Source: Advenella mimigardefordensis DPN7 (GTDB taxonomy: Bacteria; Pseudomonadota; Gammaproteobacteria; Burkholderiales; Burkholderiaceae_B). From it: a DNA stretch of 64,000 bases. Made by a program: the position numbers and the translations under genes. This document shows, one piece after another, positions 1-8,494 of this stretch (the first letter of the stretch is position 1; the number at the start of each line of letters is the position of its first letter). The DNA is taken from assembly GCF_000521505.1 (NCBI RefSeq), contig NZ_CP003915.1, positions 2,356,001 to 2,420,000 on the forward strand. Direction: 5' to 3'. A model generated the notes under the pieces. That model ran no database searches. It was not told the origin of the DNA and saw only the letters and a list, made by a program, of their open reading frames with translations.

Positions 1-283
1 GGATTTTTAACTGTGCCAAAGCCTGAAACACTTCCTGCCCTAGTTGTGCCCCCTCCAGTTCCCTCATCAAGGGCCTGCCAATGAGCTCAGGAATATCGGC
101 ACCCGCGCAGAATGCTTTATCTCCTTCACCGGTGATCACCAGTGCGCGCGCCTCGGATTCCTCAACCTGGACCAGGACGTCCCTGAACTCGCTCAGAATC
201 TGAAAACTCAATGCATTCAGGGCTTTGGGGCGGGATAAATTGATATGCGCGATCTGATCAACAAATGTCAATGAGACTGTCAT
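1..283 (-). CDS. Enoyl-CoA hydratase/isomerase, N-terminal part (cut by window edge)
   Basis: The leftward frame starts at ATG 283-281 and runs off the window, giving 94 readable codons. The N-terminus MTVSLTFVDQIAHINLSRP is typical of the crotonase family, with the conserved RPKALNALS segment. The oxyanion-hole region reads GDKAFCAGADIPEL, the usual crotonase F-C/S-A-G-A-D-I motif. Such enzymes hydrate or isomerise 2-enoyl-CoA esters. The ATG overlaps the TGA of the upstream acyl-CoA ligase (ATGA, 4 bp), which points to translational coupling and a shared operon with the ligase and CoA transferase. Exact substrate and length cannot be judged from this fragment. Confidence 0.9.
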   Translation of the reverse strand, partial: MTVSLTFVDQIAHINLSRPKALNALSFQILSEFRDVLVQVEESEARALVITGEGDKAFCAGADIPELIGRPLMRELEGAQLGQEVFQALAQLKI

Positions 284-1986
284 GCCGATACTCCTTGTTG
301 CTTAGCGGCTGCAGCGGCTTTCCAGCGAACAGGTTGCGGCGTGATACGTCCCTGTTGCTGCCATTCAACCAGCTCCCGTTTCAGAATTTTGCCGCTAGGG
401 GTTAGCGGAAACGCGTCCATCTGCAGGTAGTACTCAGGCATGTCGTACTTGGAAAGGCCCGCATCGTGAAGGTGCTGTAGTACCTCGGTAGCCTCCAGCA
501 CCGTGCCGGGATCAGCAATGATCGCCAGGCAGACTTTTTCCCCCAGTCTTGCATCCGGAATGGGAAACGCTGCGGATTTCAGAACTGACGGATGCTGATG
601 GGCAAGCTCCTCGATTTGCGAGGGATAGATATTGTGTCCACCACGAATGATCAGATCTTTTTTTCGTCCCATGACATGCAGGCATCCGTGCTCATCCAGG
701 CGTCCCAGATCACCACTTAAAAACCAGCCGGTTGAATTAAACGAATTCTCGGTGGCGTCCTGATTGTCGTAGTAGCCGAGCGTCAGCACGGCTCCCTTGC
801 CACCAATCTCGCCTGTCTCACCCGGAGCAACTTCTTCGTCTGGATTATCAGGCTTGAATATGCGGATTTCGTAACCGTTGCAGGCGCGTCCGCAGGTTGT
901 CACAATGGTGTTGCTGTCGTCTGTAGGCAGCGTATATTGGTGCGAACCGTTTTCGGTCATGCCATATACATTCTGTGGCTTAATGCCAAGATCCAGGAAT
1001 TTCTGCGCGACCTCGGTGGGAATTTGTGCGCCTGCCATATAAAAAACGTTCACATTGCCCAGACGATCCAGTCCACGTTCGCGCAATACGCTCAGAATAT
1101 CCATTGCATGTGTGGGTACGCCCATCACATAGGTAGCACCAGTTTCAAGAATCCAGTCCAGAGACGACGGGTACACAACCGGATTATGGATCACAAGCTC
1201 CATTCCGGCGATCAACGATTGTTCCATCGCAACAGTACCGATATGATGACTCATGGGACTGAGCGTGAGCAATACGGTTTGTGCATCGTGTTTCCAATCG
1301 CTCACCAGTGCCCGGCCATTAGCCAGCAAAGTATTATCGCTGTGCATCACGCCTTTTGGCTCGCCCGTCGTTCCCGATGTAAACGCGAGATAAACCACTT
1401 TGTCCGGGTCCGGCACAGCCGCGCTGGTGATCCCTACACTCTGAAGATGGTCTGGAAACGCCAGCACGCCCTCGGGTAAAGAACTATCGTCTTTGTCCTC
1501 TCCCTGAGGTTTCAGCGCATACAGCTGTTTGAGCGTGGATATGTTTGCAGCCTGTTCCAGGATGGAATGGCGATCAGAATCGGCGCCGTAAGCAGCCTGC
1601 GTAAACAAGGCTTTGCAACGGATGCGGGACAGCAATTTGACCACATCTGCAACGGTGTAATTCTGATGCAGCGATGGACAGCATACATAACCATTGCGTG
1701 AGCACGCCAGAAATATCAACACACTTTCAATCCGGTTCGGCAGCCAGATGGCTACGCGATCACCCTGGCGCAGTCCGCCCTGATGCAGTTGGGCAGCGAT
1801 ACTGTCTACACTGGTCAGGACCTCACGCCAGGTCAGCCGGCGATAGGGGTCGCGCAAAGCACACGCATTAGGGCGTATGCGTGCATGCTCACCGACCAGT
1901 GAATAAAGTGTATCGGTGTGCCATACACCATTAAGATAATTTTTGCGCGCAGTCTGCGGTTCGTGCAAAGTCAGTATCGTATTCAT
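280..1986 (-). CDS. AMP-dependent acyl-CoA synthetase/ligase
   Basis: A 568-residue class I adenylate-forming enzyme that would activate a carboxylic acid to its CoA thioester through an acyl-AMP intermediate. All core motifs are visible: the phosphate-binding loop FTSGTTGEPKGVMHS (about 202-216), YGMTE (341-345), GWFLSGDLG (420-428), the hinge region GRKKDLIIRGGHNIYP (440-455), and PLTPSGK with the catalytic lysine at about 533. Length is normal for the family. It is the middle gene of a leftward operon: it follows the CoA transferase by about 37 bp and overlaps the next enoyl-CoA hydratase gene by 4 bp. The N-terminal region resembles cyclohexanecarboxylate or medium-chain acyl-CoA ligases, but the substrate is not determined. 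Expression probably comes from the sigma-54 promoter at 3321-3335. Confidence 0.93.
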   Translation of the reverse strand: MNTILTLHEPQTARKNYLNGVWHTDTLYSLVGEHARIRPNACALRDPYRRLTWREVLTSVDSIAAQLHQGGLRQGDRVAIWLPNRIESVLIFLACSRNGYVCCPSLHQNYTVADVVKLLSRIRCKALFTQAAYGADSDRHSILEQAANISTLKQLYALKPQGEDKDDSSLPEGVLAFPDHLQSVGITSAAVPDPDKVVYLAFTSGTTGEPKGVMHSDNTLLANGRALVSDWKHDAQTVLLTLSPMSHHIGTVAMEQSLIAGMELVIHNPVVYPSSLDWILETGATYVMGVPTHAMDILSVLRERGLDRLGNVNVFYMAGAQIPTEVAQKFLDLGIKPQNVYGMTENGSHQYTLPTDDSNTIVTTCGRACNGYEIRIFKPDNPDEEVAPGETGEIGGKGAVLTLGYYDNQDATENSFNSTGWFLSGDLGRLDEHGCLHVMGRKKDLIIRGGHNIYPSQIEELAHQHPSVLKSAAFPIPDARLGEKVCLAIIADPGTVLEATEVLQHLHDAGLSKYDMPEYYLQMDAFPLTPSGKILKRELVEWQQQGRITPQPVRWKAAAAAKQQGVSA

Positions 1987-2023
1987 TACGCTTCCCTTAT
2001 ATAAATCCTGGGTCCTATACCCG

Positions 2024-3271
2024 TCAAATGGCGCCCGATTGTTTTAGATTGTTGATGTCGTCCTGCGACATGCAGAGAACCTCAGCCAGAATGGCTTCCG
2101 TATCTTCTCCCAGCGCCGGCGGTGCTTTCCGGTGGACCGATTGATTACCGTTAATAGCGATCCCCAATCCGATTTGCGGGACAGCTCCCGAGCTGCTATC
2201 GACCTGATAAAGAAATTCGCTGTCCAATAGCGCCTGATCCCGGGCTACATCTTCAAGTGAATTGATTGGGCCTGCAGGTATACGGTGCTGCTCAAAGATA
2301 GTCAGCCATTCCTCCCGGGTCTTTGTTGCCAGCACTTGTGCAATCTTCGAGACGATTTCGTCCCTGTGTTCGCGGCGTTTTGCGTTAGAGCCGTAACGCT
2401 CATCTTCACCTGTCTCCGGCTGCGCCAGTGCGATCCAGAAGCGGCGCCAAATGGCGTCATTCCCCAGGCCAAGTGAAATCTGCTGGTCGGCCGTGTTAAA
2501 TACCTGATAAATCGCGATCACTGAATCTTTACCGCCAGAGCGACGCGGCAACTCATCGGAACTCAAATACGATGCCAGACGCGGAGCCATGAAGCGGGTC
2601 ATGCTGGTCTGCATGGACACATCAAGCCGCGCGCCTTTGCCGCTGCGTTCGCGCTCAATATAGGCTGCAAGTACCGCGAGGGCGACATCCTGACCAGCCA
2701 GCAAATCGGCAGCGGGTGTGCCCACCTTCTGCGGATCATTGTCACGTTCGCCGGTCAAGTCCATTACCCCGGAGTATCCTTCGGCAATCAGGTCATAGCA
2801 TGGCAGATGACTACGCGCTCCTTCCAGCCCGAATCCCGTTAACGAAGCGTGAATCAATTTCGGGAATCGCTCGCTCAGGCGCGCATAATCAATGCCAAGC
2901 TTTTTCTGAACGGACTCCACCAAGTTCACCACCAGAACATCGCATTGCTCAAGCAACTGATCCAGTACTTTCTGTCCATCAGGATGAAGTAAATCAAGTG
3001 CCAGACTATGCTTGTTTCTATTGACACTTAAATACCAGGGCGATTCTCCATGAATAAACGGAGGCCCCCAATGACGAGCGTCATCTCCGACAACCCGTTT
3101 TTCTATTTTGTAAACAGTTGCGCCCAGATCGGCAAGCAATTGGGTGGCGTAAGGACCGGCAATGGAGGTAGTCAGGTCTACAACCCGCATCCCCCTGAGC
3201 AGGCTCTGCCCCTCCGATTTTTCAATTTTGGGCAGTGAATTAAATGGCGCGTGGGCATGATTGCTCAGCAT
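2024..3271 (-). CDS. Family III CoA transferase (CaiB/BaiF type)
   Basis: A 415-residue family III CoA transferase, which moves CoA between carboxylic acids through an aspartyl-CoA thioester. The N-terminal Rossmann part reads LLRGMRVVDLTTSIAGPYA followed by LLADLGATVYKIE, both diagnostic. The catalytic aspartate is most likely Asp189 in PAADLLAGQD. The start at 3271 has a good ribosome site (AGAGGA about 9 bp upstream on the minus strand). It is the first gene of the leftward operon with the acyl-CoA ligase and enoyl-CoA hydratase. It diverges from the sigma-54 activator gene, and a consensus -24/-12 promoter lies about 50 bp upstream. Having both a ligase and a transferase suggests two routes for activating the same acid or an intermediate; that part is inference. 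Confidence 0.93.
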   Translation of the reverse strand: MLSNHAHAPFNSLPKIEKSEGQSLLRGMRVVDLTTSIAGPYATQLLADLGATVYKIEKRVVGDDARHWGPPFIHGESPWYLSVNRNKHSLALDLLHPDGQKVLDQLLEQCDVLVVNLVESVQKKLGIDYARLSERFPKLIHASLTGFGLEGARSHLPCYDLIAEGYSGVMDLTGERDNDPQKVGTPAADLLAGQDVALAVLAAYIERERSGKGARLDVSMQTSMTRFMAPRLASYLSSDELPRRSGGKDSVIAIYQVFNTADQQISLGLGNDAIWRRFWIALAQPETGEDERYGSNAKRREHRDEIVSKIAQVLATKTREEWLTIFEQHRIPAGPINSLEDVARDQALLDSEFLYQVDSSSGAVPQIGLGIAINGNQSVHRKAPPALGEDTEAILAEVLCMSQDDINNLKQSGAI

Positions 3272-3320
3272 ATCTGATTGTCCTCTCGATGTTGCTCATA
3301 TGCGTTATAGAGCGTTACAC

Positions 3321-3335
3321 GCAAAAGTCATGCCA
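3321..3335 (-). promoter_or_regulatory. Sigma-54 (-24/-12) promoter of the CoA transferase-ligase operon
   Basis: Read on the minus strand the site is TGGCATGACTTTTGC, which matches TGGCAY-N5-TTGC with correct GG to GC spacing. It ends about 50 bp before the ATG at 3271 and sits in the divergent region shared with the sigma-54 activator gene. No competing sigma-70 element stood out. Confidence 0.8.
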
Positions 3336-3391
3336 ACAGAGGGATACCCCTTATTGCCTTCTAAGACCAAGGTGCTAAAGTGTTCGCGATA

Positions 3392-3417
3392 TGTCCATTA
3401 TGTTTTGCAAAAGGACA
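3392..3417. promoter_or_regulatory. Candidate upstream activator site (inverted repeat)
   Basis: TGTCC and GGACA face each other across 16 bp, and the right arm extends to GTGTCCTT on the minus strand (3418-3411). It lies 57-82 bp upstream of the minus-strand sigma-54 promoter, a plausible place for an enhancer-binding protein. Similar GTGTCYT half-sites occur in the other sigma-54 intergenic regions. Arms are short, so confidence is limited. Confidence 0.35.
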
Positions 3418-3440
3418 CATTAACGGAGACTATTGAAGAC

Positions 3441-5150
3441 ATGTACACAGAAAACAGCAATCCAGTCGCAGCTAACCGTAATGGCGTACTCATTTTGAAT
3501 GCTGACTGCGCTGTCGTCTTCGCGTCGGGTACTGGACACGACGCACATATTCAGGAAAAACTATCCGCCTTATGGAAAAACCGCGCAACCACGCCGGTTT
3601 CGGCGATGTTTACCCTCAAGGATGTCAACGAACCCATCACGGTGGTGTCCTATGCCTCTGCCGGAGCCGGATGTTTTGTGCTATATCGCGCAGACCATGG
3701 CGATCCTTTATTCGAATTTGTCAGCTCAGTTGATTTTGCCGCAAACATCCTTCGCCATTTCATCACGGATCCTTATGAGGCCATCACAGTTGTGGATAAG
3801 CAGGCACGCATCCTCTATATGAGCCCGGTACATGAAAAATTCTTTGGGCTGTCCCGGGGTGGCGCCTCCGGGCAGGAGGCGGGCAAGATCATAGAAAATA
3901 GCGGACTTGCCGGTGTCTTGCGTTCGGGAAAAACTGAAGTAGGACAAGTGCATCATATGCGCGGTGCGGTCCGGGTCGTCAGTCGCAGACCAATCGTGGA
4001 TGCCGATGGCCAGATCATGGGTGCCATGGGCCAGGTCATGTTCAAAAGCCCTTCAGCCCTGGAAGCATTGAGTGAAGAAATCAGACGCCTGCGTCAGGAA
4101 ATCAGCTTCTATGAACGTGAATTGCCGCGTCTGCGTGGCAACGGTCAGGGAATGGAAGCCATCGTCGGAGAAAGCGACTCCATCAGAAAGCTGAAAGAGC
4201 AGATCAAGAAGATCGCGCCGCTGGACGTTTCCGTGCTTCTCGTTGGCGAAAGCGGTGTCGGCAAGGATCTTGTCGCCCATGCTATTCATCACCTGAGCCC
4301 GAAAGGCCATAAGGATATGGTCCTGGTCAATGCGGCTGCAATCCCTGGCAATCTGGTAGAAGCCGAATTGTTCGGGTACGAAGGCGGTGCGTTTACCGGA
4401 GCAGAAAAACGCGGACGTTCCGGAAAGTTCGAACAGGCAGACAACAGCTCGTTATTTCTGGATGAAATTGGTGATATGCCACTCGAAATACAGGTAAAAG
4501 TGCTGCGTACGCTGCAGGATGGGACTTTCCAGCGCGTGGGCAGCAGCACGCAGCGACGTTCCAATTTCCGCCTGATTTCCGCCAGCAACCGGGATTTTCA
4601 TCAAATGCTCAATACCGGCGAATTCCGGCTGGATCTGTTTTACCGGATCAGCGCAGTCACGATCAAAATCCCTTCACTGCGTGACAGGCTTGAAGATGTA
4701 CCTATTCTTGCCCAGACATTTCTGGAGCGGTTCATGCGGCGCCACAATGTACAGGGCAAATATTTTGGTCCTGGTGTCATTGCCTATCTGCAGTCCCTGC
4801 CCTGGCCGGGAAATGTTCGCCAGTTGCAGCATACAATCGAGCGCGCGGCCATCTTTTCCGAGCAGAACGAAATCCGCTGCGAAGACTGCGAGGTTCCGCT
4901 GGAGCTGCAGTCCTCGAACGATCTGAGCGCCCTGGAACATGATTATCACAAACTGGTACCAGCTGCCGCTGCCGACAAATCAGGTAAACACGTCGATGTC
5001 CATCAGGCGAAGGCGCGGATCGAACTGGACATGATCAAAGAAACATTGCTGCGCTTTGACGGCAATAAAAAGAAAACCGCTGAGCATTTGGGAATCTCAC
5101 GTTCTCATCTGTATAAAAAACTGGCTGAACTGGATCTTTTGGACGTTTAG
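3441..5150 (+). CDS. Sigma-54-dependent transcriptional activator (PAS, AAA+, Fis HTH)
   Basis: A 569-residue enhancer-binding protein, counting from ATG 3441; the frame is open further upstream but GGAG at 3425 and the protein layout favour this start. Residues about 95-205 form a PAS-like sensor, followed by a short coiled coil (about 205-232). The AAA+ domain has Walker A GESGVGKD (269-276), the sigma-54-contacting GAFTGA loop (316-321) and Walker B SSLFLDEIG around Asp341-Glu342. A Fis-type helix-turn-helix ends the protein (KKKTAEHLGISRSHLYKKL). There is no response-regulator receiver domain, so activation probably follows ligand binding at the N-terminal or PAS region. It sits between two operons that each carry a -24/-12 promoter, with two more such promoters near 20.3-20.6 kb, and is the obvious candidate activator for all four. 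Confidence 0.95.
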   Translation: MYTENSNPVAANRNGVLILNADCAVVFASGTGHDAHIQEKLSALWKNRATTPVSAMFTLKDVNEPITVVSYASAGAGCFVLYRADHGDPLFEFVSSVDFAANILRHFITDPYEAITVVDKQARILYMSPVHEKFFGLSRGGASGQEAGKIIENSGLAGVLRSGKTEVGQVHHMRGAVRVVSRRPIVDADGQIMGAMGQVMFKSPSALEALSEEIRRLRQEISFYERELPRLRGNGQGMEAIVGESDSIRKLKEQIKKIAPLDVSVLLVGESGVGKDLVAHAIHHLSPKGHKDMVLVNAAAIPGNLVEAELFGYEGGAFTGAEKRGRSGKFEQADNSSLFLDEIGDMPLEIQVKVLRTLQDGTFQRVGSSTQRRSNFRLISASNRDFHQMLNTGEFRLDLFYRISAVTIKIPSLRDRLEDVPILAQTFLERFMRRHNVQGKYFGPGVIAYLQSLPWPGNVRQLQHTIERAAIFSEQNEIRCEDCEVPLELQSSNDLSALEHDYHKLVPAAAADKSGKHVDVHQAKARIELDMIKETLLRFDGNKKKTAEHLGISRSHLYKKLAELDLLDV

Positions 5151-5165
5151 CACCCCGTTATCAGC

Positions 5166-5199
5166 GCGGGATCCTTCGACCTTGCGGCCGTGATCCCGC
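5166..5199 (+). terminator. Hairpin after the activator gene, possible terminator
   Basis: GCGGGATC (5166-5173) pairs with GATCCCGC (5192-5199) across an 18-nt loop, beginning 15 bp after the activator stop codon. The following bases are only moderately T-rich (CTCTGCTTTG), so intrinsic termination may be weak. Confidence 0.45.
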
Positions 5200-5343
5200 C
5201 ACTCTGCTTTGGGCATTAGGCTGCCACGGCCCGCTCTGCCCACTTCTTTATGCCCATTGTCCTGTCGCGTCGCCGTTCACGACATGCTCCGTCATTGTCA
5301 GGCTGGCCGATAGCGACCATTCCTCCGTCATCAACGACATATT

Positions 5344-5382
5344 GTGTCTTCTCAAATACAGTCAGTGTATTCACGAAGACAC
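5344..5382. promoter_or_regulatory. Nested palindrome, candidate activator-binding site
   Basis: Outer arms GTGTCTTC (5344-5351) and GAAGACAC (5375-5382) share one centre at 5363 with inner arms AATACA (5355-5360) and TGTATT (5366-5371). The left half, GTGTCTTC-N12-AGTGTA, recurs with identical spacing at 20433-20458. It lies about 175-210 bp upstream of the sigma-54 promoter at 5556, which suits an enhancer. Confidence 0.5.
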
Positions 5383-5555
5383 TATTTACGCATGATCGAA
5401 TACACATCGAACGATTCATCCGGATCGGTTGAAAATATCTGCGTTTACCATCATCCGGCAGCGCACCGACAAAATGTGTCTTATGCCCGGACAATCAAAC
5501 ACAGTATTGCTCACGACGGCGACGCTCTATTGGCGAGCTTACTGCCAATCAGAAC

Positions 5556-5570
5556 TGGCACAATAATTGC
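5556..5570 (+). promoter_or_regulatory. Sigma-54 promoter of the aldehyde dehydrogenase-Liv operon
   Basis: TGGCACAATAATTGC matches the -24/-12 consensus TGGCAC-N5-TTGC exactly. The -12 GC is about 100 bp before the aldehyde dehydrogenase ATG at 5673, leaving a leader of roughly 90 nt. It would drive the eight-gene rightward operon. Confidence 0.82.
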
Positions 5571-5672
5571 GTATAGAGCCCTGATGATAGGAGAACATGG
5601 CTACTGTGGCATTGCTGCCGCGATGCCCATCTTCCCGTTGACAGAACCCGAAAGACAGAAGGAATTCAGTTT

Positions 5673-7151
5673 ATGAAAGCAGCCGTCGCCACCCAGCAAA
5701 GCGAAATCAAACCCATGCCCTACCCTCGAGTCGGCCTGCATATCAATGGCAAATGGATTTATGAGCGTGAGTCCGACTTCAGGGTCTTCAACCCCAGTAA
5801 TGAACAATTGCTCGGCACTGTCCCGTGCGCCAGCGTAGCAGATTTGAACGATGCGCTCGCCGCTGCCAGCAAAGGATTTGAACGGTGGCGGACAACCCAG
5901 CCGGAAGTGCGTGCGCGCATCATTAAAGACGCCATGGTCCTGATGCTTGAACGCAAAGAGGAAATTGCCCATACGATTACCCTTGAGCAAGGCAAGCCAC
6001 TGGCCGATAGCCGGGCTGAAGTCATGCGAGCGAGTTCATTTCTTGAATGGGATGCCGAACAGGCCCTGCGCGTCTATGGCGATATCATGCCGTCCGGGCC
6101 GCAAATGCAGCGCCATCTGCTCAAACTGCCTATTGGCCCCGTTGCCGCCTTTACGCCGTGGAACGTACCCATCAGCTCACCGGCGCGCAAGCTCAGCGGC
6201 GCGCTTGCTGCCGGGTGTTCTGTCATTCTCAAACCCGCGGAGGAAACACCCGGAGCGGCATATCTGCTGGCTCAGTGCTTTATCGATGCGGGGTTACCGC
6301 CGGGTGTGCTGCAACTCGTACACGGAGATCCGGCAACCATTTCGTCGGTACTGATCGCCTCCCCTGCGATCCGGATGATCACACTCACCGGTTCTGTCCC
6401 TGTCGGTAAGCAACTGGCACGGCTGGCCGGCGCAGCAATGAAGCCTGCGATCATGGAGCTGGGGGGACATGCGCCCGTGCTGATCGGAGAAGGTGTTGAT
6501 GCCACTGCCATTGCACAAGTAGCCTGCGCATCCAAAATGCGGATGGCCGGGCAAATATGTGCGTCCCCGACACGATTCCTTATCCATCATACCGTTTATG
6601 AGGAATTCGTCAGGTCGCTCGCAAACGCGGCCGGAAGTATCCGGGTGGGCGACGGCTTTGAGCCCGGCGTACAGATGGGACCGCTGATGAATCGCCGCCG
6701 TGTCGCAGAAATAGAGAAACTGGTTCTGGATGCGAAGGAACACGGCGCCAATGTGGCTGCTGGTGGCTATCCTCTGGGCGAACAGGGGCATTTCTATGCG
6801 CCGACCGTTCTGTCCGACATTCCTTTAAAGGCAATGGCCATGAGCCACGAGCCCTTTGGACCGTTAGCACTATGTATGCCGGTCAACGATCTGGATCAGG
6901 CTTTAAAGATTGCCAACAGTCTGCCACTGGGCCTTTCCGGATATGCATTTACCAATTCCCTTGCCGATGCCGCCCGAATCAGCGAGGAACTCGAGTGTGG
7001 CGTGCTGTCAATCAATCATTTCGGCGCACCCGGTGCGGATGCGCCCTTTGGGGGAGTAAAAGACAGCGGAATCGGTCGGGAAGGCGGAGCCAGCAGTCTG
7101 GACGCTTACATGGTCACAAAAACGGTTCTGCAAAGAACGGCACCGATCTGA
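5673..7151 (+). CDS. NAD(P)-dependent aldehyde dehydrogenase (succinate-semialdehyde type)
   Basis: A 492-residue ALDH-superfamily enzyme oxidising an aldehyde to its acid. Seen directly: TPWNVP (about 161-166) with the catalytic Asn, the general base Glu262 in MELGGH, and the nucleophile Cys296 in GQICASPTR. The TLEQGKPLADSRAEV segment is characteristic of the semialdehyde dehydrogenase branch. The ATG at 5673 follows AGAAGGA by about 10 bp. It is the first gene after the sigma-54 promoter at 5556 and precedes the ABC importer genes, so the aldehyde is probably an intermediate of the compound brought in by that importer. The true substrate is unknown. Confidence 0.95.
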   Translation: MKAAVATQQSEIKPMPYPRVGLHINGKWIYERESDFRVFNPSNEQLLGTVPCASVADLNDALAAASKGFERWRTTQPEVRARIIKDAMVLMLERKEEIAHTITLEQGKPLADSRAEVMRASSFLEWDAEQALRVYGDIMPSGPQMQRHLLKLPIGPVAAFTPWNVPISSPARKLSGALAAGCSVILKPAEETPGAAYLLAQCFIDAGLPPGVLQLVHGDPATISSVLIASPAIRMITLTGSVPVGKQLARLAGAAMKPAIMELGGHAPVLIGEGVDATAIAQVACASKMRMAGQICASPTRFLIHHTVYEEFVRSLANAAGSIRVGDGFEPGVQMGPLMNRRRVAEIEKLVLDAKEHGANVAAGGYPLGEQGHFYAPTVLSDIPLKAMAMSHEPFGPLALCMPVNDLDQALKIANSLPLGLSGYAFTNSLADAARISEELECGVLSINHFGAPGADAPFGGVKDSGIGREGGASSLDAYMVTKTVLQRTAPI

Positions 7152-7203
7152 ATGCCCGAATAAAAAAACGCTAAACATACTTAATCATTGATGGAGACAA
7201 GAC

Positions 7204-8433
7204 ATGAAAGAATATGGATTCAGAAAGCTGGCAGGCGCTTTAATAAGCGCTTTGGCAACGCTAGGTTCGTCCGCTTTCGCTGCAGATGCCAAATACTCTG
7301 ATAACGTTATTCGAATTGGCGTACTGAATGACAGAAACGGCTTATATGCCGATATGAGTGGCGAAGGTTCCGCGATCGCTGCCAGAATGGCAGCAGCCGA
7401 ATTCGGCAACAAAATACATGGTATTCCGGTAGAAATCGTGACCGGCGATCATCAGAATAAAACCGATGTGGGAACCGCGGTGGCAAGAAAGTGGTTCGAT
7501 GCGGACCGTGTTGATGTCATTGTGGATGTGGTGAATTCGGCGGTAAGCCTGGCGATAAATAGTCTGGTCGTTGATCGCAAAAAACTTGTCTTGCACAACT
7601 CGGTTTCATCAGACATTACCGGGAAGGCATGTACCAATCGTTCGGCACAATGGCAATACACCACCAGGGCAACGGCTTACAACCTTGTAGACAAGAAGAT
7701 GGTTCAGGATGGCACGGATAAATTCTTTATCATCGCTGTGGACTACGCCATGGGTCAGTCCATCACAGATATGTTTCGTCAATCTGTCGAAGCCGCAGGA
7801 GGCAAGATCGTAGGCGTAGTTCGTCACCCGCTTAATACAACCGACTTCAGCTCCTACCTATTGCAAGCGCGAGCATCGGGTGCCAATGCCATTATGCTGG
7901 CCAATGCCGGCTCGGACATGGCCACAGTGATACGTCAGGCACGAGAATTCGGCATCACACCTGATATAAAACTGTTTGGCGACGCACTCACCAAAGATGT
8001 AGTCAAGTCTACAGGGCTGGATGACATGCAGGGGCTGCAATTTGTCTCCCGTTATGAAATGTACAGGGATGACGCTGCGCTTGACTGGGGTAATGCGTTC
8101 ATGGAGAAAAACAAGAATCGCGCACCTACTGAATTGCAGGCGGCCACCTATTCTTCCGTCAGAACGTATCTGAAAGCAATCGATGAAATTGATACAGACG
8201 ATGCCGATGCGGTGATGGCACAAATGAGAAAAATGAAGATTAACGATGCCTTTGCTGCCAACGGCCATTTACGCCCGGATGGAATTATGGCCCATGATTT
8301 GTATCATGTCAGCGTCAAGTCTCCTGATCAATCCAAAGGTGACGGCGATTATTCAAATGTGATTCGCGTCATTCCGGGTGACCAGGCCAATATACCGCTT
8401 GAACAGAGCGAATGCCCGCTGGTACATAAATAA
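7204..8433 (+). CDS. Liv-type ABC transporter periplasmic substrate-binding protein
   Basis: A 409-residue secreted binding protein of the branched-chain amino acid/amide family (Peripla_BP_6). A signal peptide covers about residues 1-27, with cleavage near SSAFA/ADAKYS. The mature part starts with VIRIGVLNDRNGLYADMSG, the usual first strand and ligand loop of the family. It is followed by genes for two ATPases and two permeases, completing a five-part importer. A strong hairpin lies just after the stop codon, a common arrangement that raises binding-protein mRNA over the membrane genes. Because the operon otherwise carries dehydrogenases and an amidohydrolase, the ligand is more likely an aromatic, cyclic or branched acid than an amino acid; this is inference. 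Confidence 0.93.
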   Translation: MKEYGFRKLAGALISALATLGSSAFAADAKYSDNVIRIGVLNDRNGLYADMSGEGSAIAARMAAAEFGNKIHGIPVEIVTGDHQNKTDVGTAVARKWFDADRVDVIVDVVNSAVSLAINSLVVDRKKLVLHNSVSSDITGKACTNRSAQWQYTTRATAYNLVDKKMVQDGTDKFFIIAVDYAMGQSITDMFRQSVEAAGGKIVGVVRHPLNTTDFSSYLLQARASGANAIMLANAGSDMATVIRQAREFGITPDIKLFGDALTKDVVKSTGLDDMQGLQFVSRYEMYRDDAALDWGNAFMEKNKNRAPTELQAATYSSVRTYLKAIDEIDTDDADAVMAQMRKMKINDAFAANGHLRPDGIMAHDLYHVSVKSPDQSKGDGDYSNVIRVIPGDQANIPLEQSECPLVHK

Positions 8434-8454
8434 TCTGTTCGCAGAATAATCACA

Positions 8455-8479
8455 TATGGCATTGCGCATCAATGCCATA
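8455..8479 (+). other. Intercistronic hairpin between binding-protein and livG genes
   Basis: TATGGCATTG (8455-8464) and CAATGCCATA (8470-8479) form a perfect 10-bp stem with a 5-nt loop. It follows the binding-protein stop by 21 bp and lacks a T-run. Such hairpins typically block 3' exonucleases and favour expression of the upstream gene. Confidence 0.6.
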
Positions 8480-8494
8480 CCAGGAGACTATTGA

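Larger units (their letters stand above)
5151..5672. other. 522-bp intergenic control region
   Basis: This stretch holds the hairpin after the activator gene, a 39-bp nested palindrome (5344-5382), a further GTGTC half-site at 5476-5480 and a consensus sigma-54 promoter (5556-5570). Small open frames occur here (for example 5216-5494 on the minus strand, 92 codons), but none has a convincing ribosome site or family resemblance. I regard the region as regulatory. Confidence 0.6.

Noticed and set aside
5216..5494. 92-codon minus-strand frame in the region before the aldehyde dehydrogenase gene
   Set aside because: No ribosome site or known family, and it overlaps the nested palindrome; better explained as regulatory DNA.
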